Assembly: GCA_900764105.1 (NCBI GenBank)
Contig: CAAFMS010000001.1
Location: forward strand, 1-44,555
Source of the DNA: Clostridia bacterium
Lineage (GTDB): Bacteria > Bacillota > Clostridia > Christensenellales > Borkfalkiaceae
Reading direction: 5' to 3'
Length of the DNA stretch: 44,555 bases
How positions within the stretch are numbered: position 1 is the stretch's first letter; each line of letters begins with the position of its first letter. Position numbers and translations under genes: made by a program. This document shows positions 8,002 to 14,391 of the stretch, in pieces. The notes below the pieces were generated by a model, which worked only from the letters and a program-made list of their open reading frames with translations, made no database searches and was not told the DNA's origin.

Positions 8002-8247
8002 CTTAGCCACGAGTGATTGTGTTTGAAATCGGTCTTGCGTCGTGTTTTCAGGCTAATACATTGTTAGCCGATAGAAACCTAAAAACGCGACGCAAGACTT
8101 GCAGGCAACCAAAACGTCGCTATTTTCGATGATTTCTGTCGAAGGCGACTTTGTTCGTACTTTGTGGTACGGGCGAAGGCGAGTTCGGCATAAAGCGCGG
8201 AAATATCGGCGTTTTGGCGGGTTCAAACGCAATCACTCGTGGCTAAG
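8002..8247. repeat. Foldback element 2 (MITE-like, three-armed)
   Basis: Terminal inverted repeats at 8002-8027 and 8222-8247 match in 25 of 26 positions (CTTAGCCACGAGTGATTG at the outer end). Two internal hairpins follow: 8032-8052 with 8078-8098 (19 of 21) and 8109-8128 with 8198-8217 (17 of 20). The first hairpin loop carries GGCTAA-N7-TTAGCC (8051-8069), which is similar to the DtxR-like boxes. The right end supplies the TAG stop of tetR. A 55-base stretch (8081-8135) recurs in element 3 at 13292-13346. With the terminator and operator at 7925-7971 it accounts for the gap between tetR and the ABC operon. Confidence 0.75.
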
Positions 8248-8863
8248 ATAAGCCTAACAAACTGTCCCAGCCCGCGTTAAAGAAACATTGCAGATCTTTA
8301 ACGTATTTAACGGCGTCCGCTTTCGTGAAATCGTGTTCGACGACCTCGAACATACCGTTTATCATAGCCGTCGCGAGCATGTGAGATAAATCCGCGCGAA
8401 CGTCGTTGATTTTTATCCCCGCCGCGCTTAATTCGCCGATAAAGCGCATGGTGTTTTCCGTTTCTATTTCGATAAGTTTATCGACGAATTTTTCGTATTC
8501 GCTACCCTTGCTTTTGCAGATAATCAGTTTGAAAACGTCGAAATTATCGTAAACGATACCGAGCATTTCTTCCACTTTTTTATCGACGTATCCGTGCATG
8601 TTTTTATACTGATCTTCTGGTGTAAGCAAGGCAAAATCGCTTTGAGCCTTAGTAAAAAAAGAAATAAATCCGTCGGCAACGCCACTAACGATCGCTTTAA
8701 AAAGTTCGCCTTTATCGGCAAATCTTCCGTAAAGCATACCCGTGGTGTAACCTGCGTTTTCGGCGATATTCCGCATAGACGCGCCCTCGAAACTCTTTTC
8801 TGAAAACTCCCGCTTCGCGCACTCTATAATTTTATCTATCGCAAGTTCGTCCTTTTTACGCAT
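8243..8863 (-). CDS. TetR/AcrR-family transcriptional regulator
   Basis: The 206-residue protein begins with the TetR DNA-binding domain (IDKIIECAKREFSEKSFEGASMRNIAENAGYTTGMLYGRF is the HTH with the usual Y/F-x-x-F after the recognition helix). The C-terminal ligand domain has no recognisable specificity. The last codon and the TAG stop lie inside the terminal repeat of foldback element 2. The gene has a consensus promoter covered by two short palindromes (8882-8909), so it almost certainly represses itself. The likely additional target is the downstream ABC exporter operon 400 bases away in the same direction, although no second copy of the same palindrome is seen there. Confidence 0.9.
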   Translation of the reverse strand: MRKKDELAIDKIIECAKREFSEKSFEGASMRNIAENAGYTTGMLYGRFADKGELFKAIVSGVADGFISFFTKAQSDFALLTPEDQYKNMHGYVDKKVEEMLGIVYDNFDVFKLIICKSKGSEYEKFVDKLIEIETENTMRFIGELSAAGIKINDVRADLSHMLATAMINGMFEVVEHDFTKADAVKYVKDLQCFFNAGWDSLLGLS

Positions 8864-8881
8864 TTCGCACCGCCGCTTTTT

Positions 8882-8922
8882 AATAACAATGTTATTATAA
8901 CGCTGTTATTTTATTTTGTCAA
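8882..8922 (-). promoter_or_regulatory. Consensus tetR promoter with two overlapping operators
   Basis: On the minus strand TTGACA (8922-8917), a 17-base spacer and TATAAT (8899-8894) form a perfect consensus promoter. AATAACAATGTTATT (8882-8896) and ATAACGCTGTTAT (8897-8909) are two adjacent perfect palindromes covering the -10 box and spacer. This is the classic design of an autorepressed tetR gene. Confidence 0.8.
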
Positions 8923-8961
8923 GAATTTTTCGCTACAAAACGGCAAATTTTTTTCGTTTTT

Positions 8962-9681
8962 TTACTTCGTTTTTCGTATTTTATTTACGTTATTGTTCAT
9001 CAAATGTCTGCCTATAAGTCGATAAACGCACCTTTTTAATAAGTTCATCGTCTGTCCGTGTTCTCTCAAAAGAGAATCGGGATCGTCATATACTCCGAAG
9101 TCTCGCACAATCCCCTCTTTTTGTATATAGGTATTGCAACAATTAAATTCGACCGGCGGATTTAAAAAGTTTTTCGTCGCAACGCCGTAACCGATAAACG
9201 AACCGTCATTATTCGGCTTAAATATTTTTTGCAATGCGGAAAGGTATTTTTTATCGAGAATAAACCCTTCGAGGTTATACCATTCCCCGCAAACGTACGC
9301 TTCGACATAGCTGTGAAAAATTTCTTTTGGTGCGGACTTATAAACAATGCCGGTCATCGCGCCTTTCTGCAGAATTTTATCTATAGTAAAACCATGTATT
9401 CGGCAAGGAATACCACAGACGCGAAGAAGAGCCATAAAAAGCGTTCCCTTGGTATTGCATTGCCCGTAACCGTCTTTCAGCACCCGACTCGCCTTTACGC
9501 AGTCATCAACGTTGTAGCCGAATAAAATCTCATCTTTAACGAAATTATAAATTGCCTTCACCCGCTCCGTTTCCGGTAAATTCTTCCACCCACGGTCTTC
9601 TACAAGCAGTTGAATTTGCTCGGATGAATAATCGAGTATTTTTGTTTCTCTTGAAAATCTTGAACAATCGATTTTCTCCAC
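8962..9681 (-). CDS. Transglutaminase-like cysteine protease-fold protein
   Basis: The 239-residue protein has the transglutaminase-core pattern: Cys75 in GYGQCNTKGTLFMALLR, His123 in FHSYVEAYV, and an acidic residue in EWYNLEGF where Asp is usual (Glu138 here). No signal peptide is present, so it is probably cytoplasmic. The family includes proteases, amidases and peptide cross-linkers. The GTG start at 9681 is supported by GGAGGT six bases upstream. A TTGCCT-N17-TATAAT promoter lies at 9811-9839 with a DtxR-like palindrome just upstream (9842-9859), which links it to the metal-regulated genes on its left. The exact reaction is unknown, and the Asp-to-Glu change may affect activity. Confidence 0.8.
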   Translation of the reverse strand: MEKIDCSRFSRETKILDYSSEQIQLLVEDRGWKNLPETERVKAIYNFVKDEILFGYNVDDCVKASRVLKDGYGQCNTKGTLFMALLRVCGIPCRIHGFTIDKILQKGAMTGIVYKSAPKEIFHSYVEAYVCGEWYNLEGFILDKKYLSALQKIFKPNNDGSFIGYGVATKNFLNPPVEFNCCNTYIQKEGIVRDFGVYDDPDSLLREHGQTMNLLKRCVYRLIGRHLMNNNVNKIRKTK

Positions 9682-9810
9682 TTGAATACCTCCACCGCCT
9701 ACAATTCATTTACGACGTTCGAATTACAATTTAAATGTCTTTATGCCAGCCAAGAATAATACGAACCCTGCAAAAACGCCCCTTTACAAATAGCATTTTC
9801 ATGTGATTAC

Positions 9811-9859
9811 ATTATACAGCAAAACGATGTAAAAGGCAAGCGGTTAGCACGAACTAACC
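9811..9859 (-). promoter_or_regulatory. Transglutaminase promoter with adjacent DtxR-like box
   Basis: On the minus strand TTGCCT (9839-9834), 17 bases and TATAAT (9816-9811) lie about 130 bases upstream of the GTG. GGTTAGCACGAACTAACC at 9842-9859 is directly upstream of the -35 box. A second palindrome, GTAAACAGTATTGTTTAC (9868-9885, seven-base arms), follows and looks like a TetR-type site. Confidence 0.6.
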
Positions 9860-9924
9860 TATTTGTTGTAAACAGTATTGTTTACTTTTTGATGATATTC
9901 GATAATTAGCCTATAATTTACCAT
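9859..9924 (-). pseudogene. 21-codon mini-ORF, probable mobile-element debris
   Basis: The frame reads MVNYRLIIEYHQKVNNTVYN followed by a final Lys and TAG, with AAGGAG six bases before the ATG. The strong ribosome binding site suggests it was once the start of a real gene. I tentatively compare it with short SHOCT-like proteins of Clostridial elements, but it is too short to assign. It ends at the DtxR-like box. An adjacent frame upstream also looks like broken coding sequence. Confidence 0.3.
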
Positions 9925-10019
9925 AAAAATCTCCTTTTTCTTGCCCATTTATGATACAGCAGTACCTATTGCTGTGTGTAAAAAAGCGCTGACCACCCGC
10001 CTTTTTCAGGGTGTTTTTT
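9924..10019 (+). ncRNA. Candidate small RNA on the plus strand
   Basis: On the plus strand TTGATG (9889-9894), a 17-base spacer and TATAAT (9912-9917) are followed by about 96 bases with a hairpin ACAGCA/TGCTGT (9956-9975) and a terminator CACCC...GGGTG plus six T (9994-10019). The promoter lies opposite the transglutaminase promoter, with two palindromes between them. A C/T-rich stretch at 9930-9946 could pair with ribosome binding sites, but it is also the complement of the binding site of the minus-strand mini-ORF, so this may be coincidence. Confidence 0.35.
9994..10019 (+). terminator. Plus-strand intrinsic terminator
   Basis: CACCC (9994-9998) pairs with GGGTG (10009-10013), followed by TTTTTT. 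It would end the candidate small RNA. No plus-strand protein gene precedes it. Confidence 0.45.
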
Positions 10020-10047
10020 CGTTTCAAATCGAAAAAAAGTAAGAAAA

Positions 10048-10081
10048 AAGGCAACCGCTCTTTTGCATAAGCGATTGCCTT
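10048..10081 (-). terminator. Terminator downstream of the EEP-fold gene region
   Basis: AAGGCAACCGCT (10048-10059) pairs with AGCGATTGCCTT (10070-10081) with one mismatch, and the minus strand continues with TTTTTTC. The stretch 10082-10306 between this and the gene fragment shows no convincing gene. Confidence 0.6.
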
Positions 10082-10306
10082 CCTGACGTTTTATTGTAAA
10101 ATATAGTGCTTTTTAGCCGATTTTGGCTATTTTTGCTTTACCTGGGGTTGCGAATATTAGCCTGCGCTCGTTATCTTTTCCCATAAGCAACAAATTGTGC
10201 GTCTCGCATTACGCTGTTATCGCAACACTATATCCCATAATTTATCTACCGTAGCGGTTGTATTTAATTTTTATCTTATTAAAGTTTTTCCTTTATCATT
10301 CTTTGG

Positions 10307-10489
10307 TTATATAAGCACCCTTACCGTTAAATCCTGCCATTGATTTGGTCTAAACATACCGTCTTTTTCCTTTCTATAAGATCTTGCTTGCTTATAATCA
10401 ATCGTAACCGCGCTCGCTTTTTCATCTTGGAAACAATTTATTTTTAATTCCGTTTGCAAAATAACAATAACGAATTTAATGCACTCGCC
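10307..10489 (-). pseudogene. C-terminal fragment of an unrecognised gene, copy 1
   Basis: A minus-strand frame without a usable start ends with VTIDYKQARSYRKEKDGMF and then RPNQWQDLTVRVLI before a stop at 10307. The same C-terminus occurs at 13127-13231, ending at the equivalent residue. Both copies lack any upstream gene body, so they are remnants left by recombination or element decay. I do not recognise the family. It is neither a typical serine nor tyrosine recombinase tail. Confidence 0.45.
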
Positions 10490-10507
10490 CTACAAATCGT
10501 ATTACTT

Positions 10508-11293
10508 TCATATTTTTATGTATGCCTCTATTAATGCATGGTCACTCCCCGTCATTATTGCATCTTCATAATTATAATCGCATTCTATAATTAAAGAATT
10601 TTTGTTAACAAATAAAAAATCATATCTAACAGCGCCTCTTCTTCTAACATTATGCGAAATAGTTAAACATTTACCGTCCTTACATGTTGTTATATTATTT
10701 GCCACCACGTAAGCATCATACATTTCTAATTCTTTCACCTTTTTAAAAAAAATTTTAGCTCCCGTTCCATTTCTATCGTAAAACGTCATTTTATCAATGT
10801 CATATGAATCCACATTTGGCTCATTGGCATCCATACCAATAATGTCCGGTTTATACTCATCTATAAATTCAGTAAATGTATCATATTGAATTGATTTTGC
10901 CCTCAGATAGCTGCATCCTGTAATTGAATGTAAGCCCAAAATTTTTATCTTTTTATTATCGTACACAATCTTCGCCCATATCGTTCTATCCGGGAAAATG
11001 TTACGTTCTATAACACCACTTTCCAATACCTCTATTGATTTGCTAAAGACCAACATCACCCCCAACCTTCTTGCCCCAGAATCATATTTGCTGGGTCTAC
11101 GAAAATCTAATGAATAAACAAATGATTTTTCTTTTGAATATTTTTCCTTGATACATTGAGCAACCCACGGTCCGACTTCTTGCAAAATAATACAATAATC
11201 ATTATGCACCTTAGAAAATAGAAAATCCATTTTCTTTTCCCAATCACCCATATAACTTATGTTCCAATCTATAATTTGTAAAGATTTATTCAT
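10508..11293 (-). CDS. Endonuclease/exonuclease/phosphatase-fold protein
   Basis: The 261-residue protein carries the EEP catalytic pattern: Asn11 in DWNISYMG, Glu39 in LQEVG, His122 in GLHSITG, Asp155 and Asn157 in GMDANEPN, Asp225 in RYDFLF, and Asp251-His252 in the terminal SDHALI. These bind a divalent metal and hydrolyse phosphodiester or phosphoester bonds in the DNase I/ExoIII/APE superfamily. No signal peptide is present, so the substrate is intracellular. The gene is visibly more AT-rich than the regions on either side and lies in mobile debris, which suggests recent transfer and fits a defence or stress nuclease. The ATG at 11293 has only a weak AGGT ribosome binding site. Confidence 0.85.
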   Translation of the reverse strand: MNKSLQIIDWNISYMGDWEKKMDFLFSKVHNDYCIILQEVGPWVAQCIKEKYSKEKSFVYSLDFRRPSKYDSGARRLGVMLVFSKSIEVLESGVIERNIFPDRTIWAKIVYDNKKIKILGLHSITGCSYLRAKSIQYDTFTEFIDEYKPDIIGMDANEPNVDSYDIDKMTFYDRNGTGAKIFFKKVKELEMYDAYVVANNITTCKDGKCLTISHNVRRRGAVRYDFLFVNKNSLIIECDYNYEDAIMTGSDHALIEAYIKI

Positions 11294-11562
11294 TATCTAC
11301 CTATTTTATTACCTGAAAAATTATTACTTGTCGATTCCCACAAGAATTTTATTTATTTCGGCACAAACAATTATGTGGCCTATATCGAATATTTTATATA
11401 GACTTATTTTATAAATTAAAAAATGACCCGCCAACTCACAATTTTCCCTCTAATTACATTTTGAAAGAATCAAATATTGGCCCTGAACACAAGCCGCTTT
11501 TTCGAAATTATATATTTTTACAAAAAACCCGCCCAATGAAAAGACATATTAAACATCTGTTT

Positions 11563-12879
11563 TTATAAAAACATCGCCATATAATGCGGAATAGTGAGTT
11601 TTACGTCGCTCACGCCAACGTTTCCGTCAACGATTTTATATGCCGCCGACGGTTTATATGCTTCTATAAATCTGTTCAGCGATTTTGTCGCGGTATTTCC
11701 TGCTTTCACTTCCACGGGAACCACTTCTCCGTTTTTTTCTATCAGAAATTCCAGTTCGTTGGAATCGTCGGGCTTGTAATAATAAAGCGCGTAACCGTTT
11801 TTCACCAACGTTTCGGCGATAATGTTTTCGTAAATACCGCCTTTGGCATTCCCTTTTATCGTGTTTTCAAGAATCGCTCTTTTGGTTTCAAAACCGTACA
11901 TAGCGCACAGCAAGCCCGTATCGTTGATATACAATTTGAACTGATCTTCATCGGCGTTCGCCATCAACGGCAAATACGGCTCGTGAATATTGTAACACGG
12001 ATTAACGATATTCGAGTCTTTCAGCCATTGCACGCTTCCGCCGTATTTTTTGCTTGTCTGCCCTTTTTCCACGGTGGAATACTGAAACTTCGTAATCTCT
12101 TTCGCGAGTTGTTTCGGAATAGCGTCGTAACATTTGCGCACCTTTATTTTTTCTGCGCCCTTTGCGTGTTTTGAAATATCGAAACGGTAGTTTTCGAGAA
12201 TTTTTTCCTGCAATGCGGCAACCCGCGTAAAATCGTGATTTATGGCATAATCGGCAACGACTTCCGGCATACCGCCCACCACCATATACTCACGGAACAG
12301 CGTTTCGTATTTTTCATTTAGCGCGAACGGTACTTTTTCTTTTTTATCAAAAAGTTCTTTCAGGTAAGAAATTCCGCTTTCGTACCCTTCCGCCCAAAGA
12401 AATTCCTCGAAATCAAGCGAATACATCGTAAGAAACGTTTCGTATCCGGTAGGAACGGATTCGGGTTCTTCCGTATTTTCGTCGGCGTCTTCACCATACG
12501 TCAGACCTAAAAGGCTTCCGGAAGTGATAACGTCGAATCTCCCGTCCTCCGCAAGAAATTTCAAGGCGGTGCGCGCGCTTCCGCACGCCTGAATTTCGTC
12601 TAAAAATATCAGCGTATCGCCTTTAACAAGATTTACGCCGTTTATCATAGCCGTCATTCTTTTATAAACAGATTCTGCGTCCAACGTCCCCGCAAAAATC
12701 TGTTTTAATTCCTGATTTTTTATAAAATTGATTTCGACAAAACTTTTATACTCTTTTTTCCCGAACTCGCGGACAAGATAAGTTTTCCCGACCTGCCTTG
12801 CCCCTTTCACCATCAAGCAGTTATTCCGATGCGTTTTTTTCCATTCGACAAGTTTCTGATATGCTTTTCTTTTTAACAT
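11563..12879 (-). CDS. AAA ATPase with C-terminal DUF4143
   Basis: The 438-residue protein has Walker A GARQVGKT (26-33), Walker B LIFLDEIQ (90-97), a sensor in ITSGSLLGL, and a C-terminal region ending in FLIEKNGEVVPVEVKAGN, which is the nuclease-like DUF4143 fold. Members are common and often scattered in anaerobe genomes. Their role is poorly known, with proposals including defence and toxin-like functions. GGAG precedes the ATG. The promoter is consensus (12913-12941) and is preceded by a 33-bp direct repeat array, indicating dedicated control. The 269 bases between it and the EEP-fold gene are AT-rich with no gene I can see. Confidence 0.9.
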   Translation of the reverse strand: MLKRKAYQKLVEWKKTHRNNCLMVKGARQVGKTYLVREFGKKEYKSFVEINFIKNQELKQIFAGTLDAESVYKRMTAMINGVNLVKGDTLIFLDEIQACGSARTALKFLAEDGRFDVITSGSLLGLTYGEDADENTEEPESVPTGYETFLTMYSLDFEEFLWAEGYESGISYLKELFDKKEKVPFALNEKYETLFREYMVVGGMPEVVADYAINHDFTRVAALQEKILENYRFDISKHAKGAEKIKVRKCYDAIPKQLAKEITKFQYSTVEKGQTSKKYGGSVQWLKDSNIVNPCYNIHEPYLPLMANADEDQFKLYINDTGLLCAMYGFETKRAILENTIKGNAKGGIYENIIAETLVKNGYALYYYKPDDSNELEFLIEKNGEVVPVEVKAGNTATKSLNRFIEAYKPSAAYKIVDGNVGVSDVKLTIPHYMAMFL

Positions 12880-12912
12880 AACGTTTCTCCGAAATCAGAT
12901 TTTATTAACGAT

Positions 12913-12941
12913 ATTATACTCGGTTTTTTTGTATTTGTCAA
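12913..12941 (-). promoter_or_regulatory. Consensus promoter of the DUF4143 ATPase gene
   Basis: On the minus strand TTGACA (12941-12936), 17 bases and TATAAT (12918-12913) match the SigA consensus perfectly. The -35 box is seven bases from the first upstream direct repeat. Confidence 0.75.
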
Positions 12942-12947
12942 CCGAAA

Positions 12948-13032
12948 AGGAATAAAATCGGATATTGTTTTTCAGAAAAAAGGAATAAAATCCGATATAA
13001 GTTTCTTTGAAAAAAGAATAAAATCGGAATAT
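12948..13032. repeat. Three direct repeats with 33-bp period upstream of the promoter
   Basis: AGGAATAAAATCGGATAT starts at 12948, AGGAATAAAATCCGATAT at 12981 and AAGAATAAAATCGGAATAT at 13014. The starts are exactly 33 bases apart, about three helical turns, and the intervening bases are also partly alike (TTTTCAGAAAAA and TTCTTTGAAAAA). Position and phasing suggest cooperative binding of a regulator immediately upstream of the -35 box. Confidence 0.6.
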
Positions 13033-13071
13033 ATCAAACCAGAAATCTGTTTTTCAATCTGAAAGCATTAA

Positions 13072-13103
13072 AAAACGCCGCCCTCCGCAAAAGCAAAGGA
13101 CGG
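13072..13103 (-). terminator. Terminator after gene-fragment copy 2
   Basis: An 11-base stem with G-U pairs joins 13078-13088 and 13093-13103, followed on the minus strand by GTTTTTT. Confidence 0.5.
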
Positions 13104-13126
13104 AGTTTCTCTTTCTGTCGGTAAAG

Positions 13127-13231
13127 TTACATAAACACTCTTACCGTCAGGTCGTGCCATTGATTTTGCCTGAGCATTCCTTCCCATTCTTTCCGGTAAG
13201 ATTTCGCTTCTTTATAATCTATCGTAATACC
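13127..13231 (-). pseudogene. C-terminal fragment of an unrecognised gene, copy 2
   Basis: The minus-strand frame reads GITIDYKEAKSYRKEWEGM and then LRQNQWHDLTVRVFM before the stop at 13127. It matches copy 1 (10307-10489) along about 33 residues and ends at the same residue. Foldback element 3 starts right where the similarity stops, so the gene body may have been replaced or cut off there. Confidence 0.45.
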
Positions 13232-13443
13232 GTGTTGCGTTCACGGGTTATACGGACAGTATTAACCCATTTGCGCGCCGCGTCTTAGCCTAAAAACACA
13301 CCGCAATACTTGCAGGCAACCAAAACGCCGATATTTTCGATAATTTGTTGCAAAGGCGAGAATGGTAGTACTATATGTACACCGTCCGAGAATTTGCAAA
13401 AAAGCGCGAAAATAGCAACGTTTTTGCAAGGTGCGTATTATCC
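13223..13443. repeat. Foldback element 3, related to element 2
   Basis: Bases 13292-13346 match foldback element 2 (8081-8135) in about 48 of 55 positions, including a 20-base identical core (ACTTGCAGGCAACCAAAACG). As in element 2, two internal hairpins can form: 13223-13250 with 13290-13310 (imperfect), and 13320-13340 with 13407-13432. The right end touches the stop codon of the 67-residue gene at 13444. The terminal repeats are more decayed than in element 2. Confidence 0.5.
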
Positions 13444-13647
13444 TTACCCGGCATGGTCGCTTTTCTCCAGCCCGCAATCCGGTTTCATCCAGTTTACCCC
13501 GTCCAGCAAATGCATCCTCGAGACATATAAATCGTTCTTTATTTTCGGATTTTTCGCCATTCTTCCCGCCACCTCGTCGGGAAGTCCTTTCAATGCCTCG
13601 TAATACAAATCGTAAAACGTAAATTGTTTTAATCTTTTTTCTTCCAT
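13444..13647 (-). CDS. Small hypothetical protein, probably truncated
   Basis: The 67-residue frame begins MEEKRLKQFTFYDLYYEALK and has a purine-rich ribosome binding site (GAGGAG) upstream of the ATG. The opening resembles the N-terminus of phage-type DUF6291-like proteins (FTFY...EALKxLP), which are much longer, so this may be an N-terminal piece. It stops at the edge of foldback element 3, consistent with truncation by it. The rest is not recognisable and no function can be given. Confidence 0.45.
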   Translation of the reverse strand: MEEKRLKQFTFYDLYYEALKGLPDEVAGRMAKNPKIKNDLYVSRMHLLDGVNWMKPDCGLEKSDHAG

Positions 13648-13752
13648 TTGCTCTCCTCGTTTTTTAATTTTTTTGTTATTTTTTTCGCCCGTTCACGGCG
13701 GGCGATACCGATTGTAATTTTTCATTTATCGCTCCTTTGTTAAGAATAAAAA

Positions 13753-13818
13753 ATTGCCGGGAACCCTCCCGACAATCGCATACAAAAAGGAAGTCAGACT
13801 TTTATCCGGCTTCCTTTT
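13753..13818 (-). terminator. Tandem terminators after the RNase III-like gene
   Basis: Two hairpins follow the gene on the minus strand. AAAAGGAAG/CTTCCTTTT (13785-13818) is followed by TTTTTG, and 13753-13761 pairs with 13768-13776 (one mismatch) followed by TTTTTTATT. They end the restriction-modification cluster. Confidence 0.65.
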
Positions 13819-13847
13819 CATTTTCTATTTAGTTGTATTTTCACAAT

Positions 13848-14360
13848 TTATGTATCTGAAGAATTTGTCTCTTTGTCAATCCATCGTATCCATTTTTTTA
13901 CGATTTCAATGACTTCATTTTCGCCGTTTTCTATATACACTGCGGCAATGCACGCCTCCATTGCGGTCGCGATGTATTTGTGCCTGTCTTTATCGTTTTG
14001 TCCTTTATGTTTATAGTTCCGCGGCTTTTGCTCTTTGGGCTTACCGTTTCCCTTTTTATCGTATTTGAGAAATTTCAGCAATTTATAATGTTTCGCAACA
14101 ACCCGCACTAAAACTTCATCGCTTTCATGTTTTTCCTTCCATTTTGAAAGATTATCCGAAAACTTTATTCCCGCATTTTTCCTATCCCGATAAATTTTAC
14201 ACAACGCAAGTTTCAATACAGCATCCCCATACGTTGCCAGTTCAAAATTTGTATCGTAATCGCTAAAACTATGATCTATGTTTTTATACGAAGTATCGGT
14301 TAATGCTTGTTTTTGCAAAACTGTCTGCGGATTTTTTAATAATTCCTCTATCTTATCCAC
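13848..14360 (-). CDS. Stand-alone RNase III-like domain protein
   Basis: The protein (170 residues from the GTG start) has the RNase III signature region FELATYGDAVLKLALCKIY (Glu40 and Asp46) and a second half IATAMEACIAAVYIENG that aligns with the ADxxEAxxGAxYxDGG block, keeping Glu135. The catalytic Asp of that block is Thr132 here. There is no double-stranded RNA-binding domain, and a lysine-rich insert (about 105-125) replaces part of the middle. It could be a degenerate or RNA-binding-only RNase III, or one with altered metal use. The GTG at 14360 is preferred because GGGGAG lies ten bases upstream; a TTG six codons earlier has no such site. It follows the BRO-N gene by 31 bases at the end of the type I restriction locus. 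Confidence 0.7.
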   Translation of the reverse strand: MDKIEELLKNPQTVLQKQALTDTSYKNIDHSFSDYDTNFELATYGDAVLKLALCKIYRDRKNAGIKFSDNLSKWKEKHESDEVLVRVVAKHYKLLKFLKYDKKGNGKPKEQKPRNYKHKGQNDKDRHKYIATAMEACIAAVYIENGENEVIEIVKKWIRWIDKETNSSDT

Positions 14361-14391
14361 TTTCTTTCTACTCCCCAATTATAAAGCGTTT

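Noticed and set aside
11563..12879. Transposase helper ATPase (IstB-like)
   Set aside because: The C-terminal VEVKAG region and overall length fit DUF4143 ATPases, and no transposase is adjacent.
12948..13032. CRISPR array
   Set aside because: The three repeats are imperfect, the intervening bases are themselves similar and only about 15 bases long, and there are no cas genes.
13262..13477. A 71-codon minus-strand frame rich in Arg and Cys
   Set aside because: It lies across foldback element 3 and the end of the 67-residue gene, and its only repeated part is shared as noncoding sequence with element 2.
13848..14360. Housekeeping rnc or Mini-III gene
   Set aside because: It lacks the usual neighbours, has a changed catalytic residue and a lysine-rich insert, and lies in an accessory locus.
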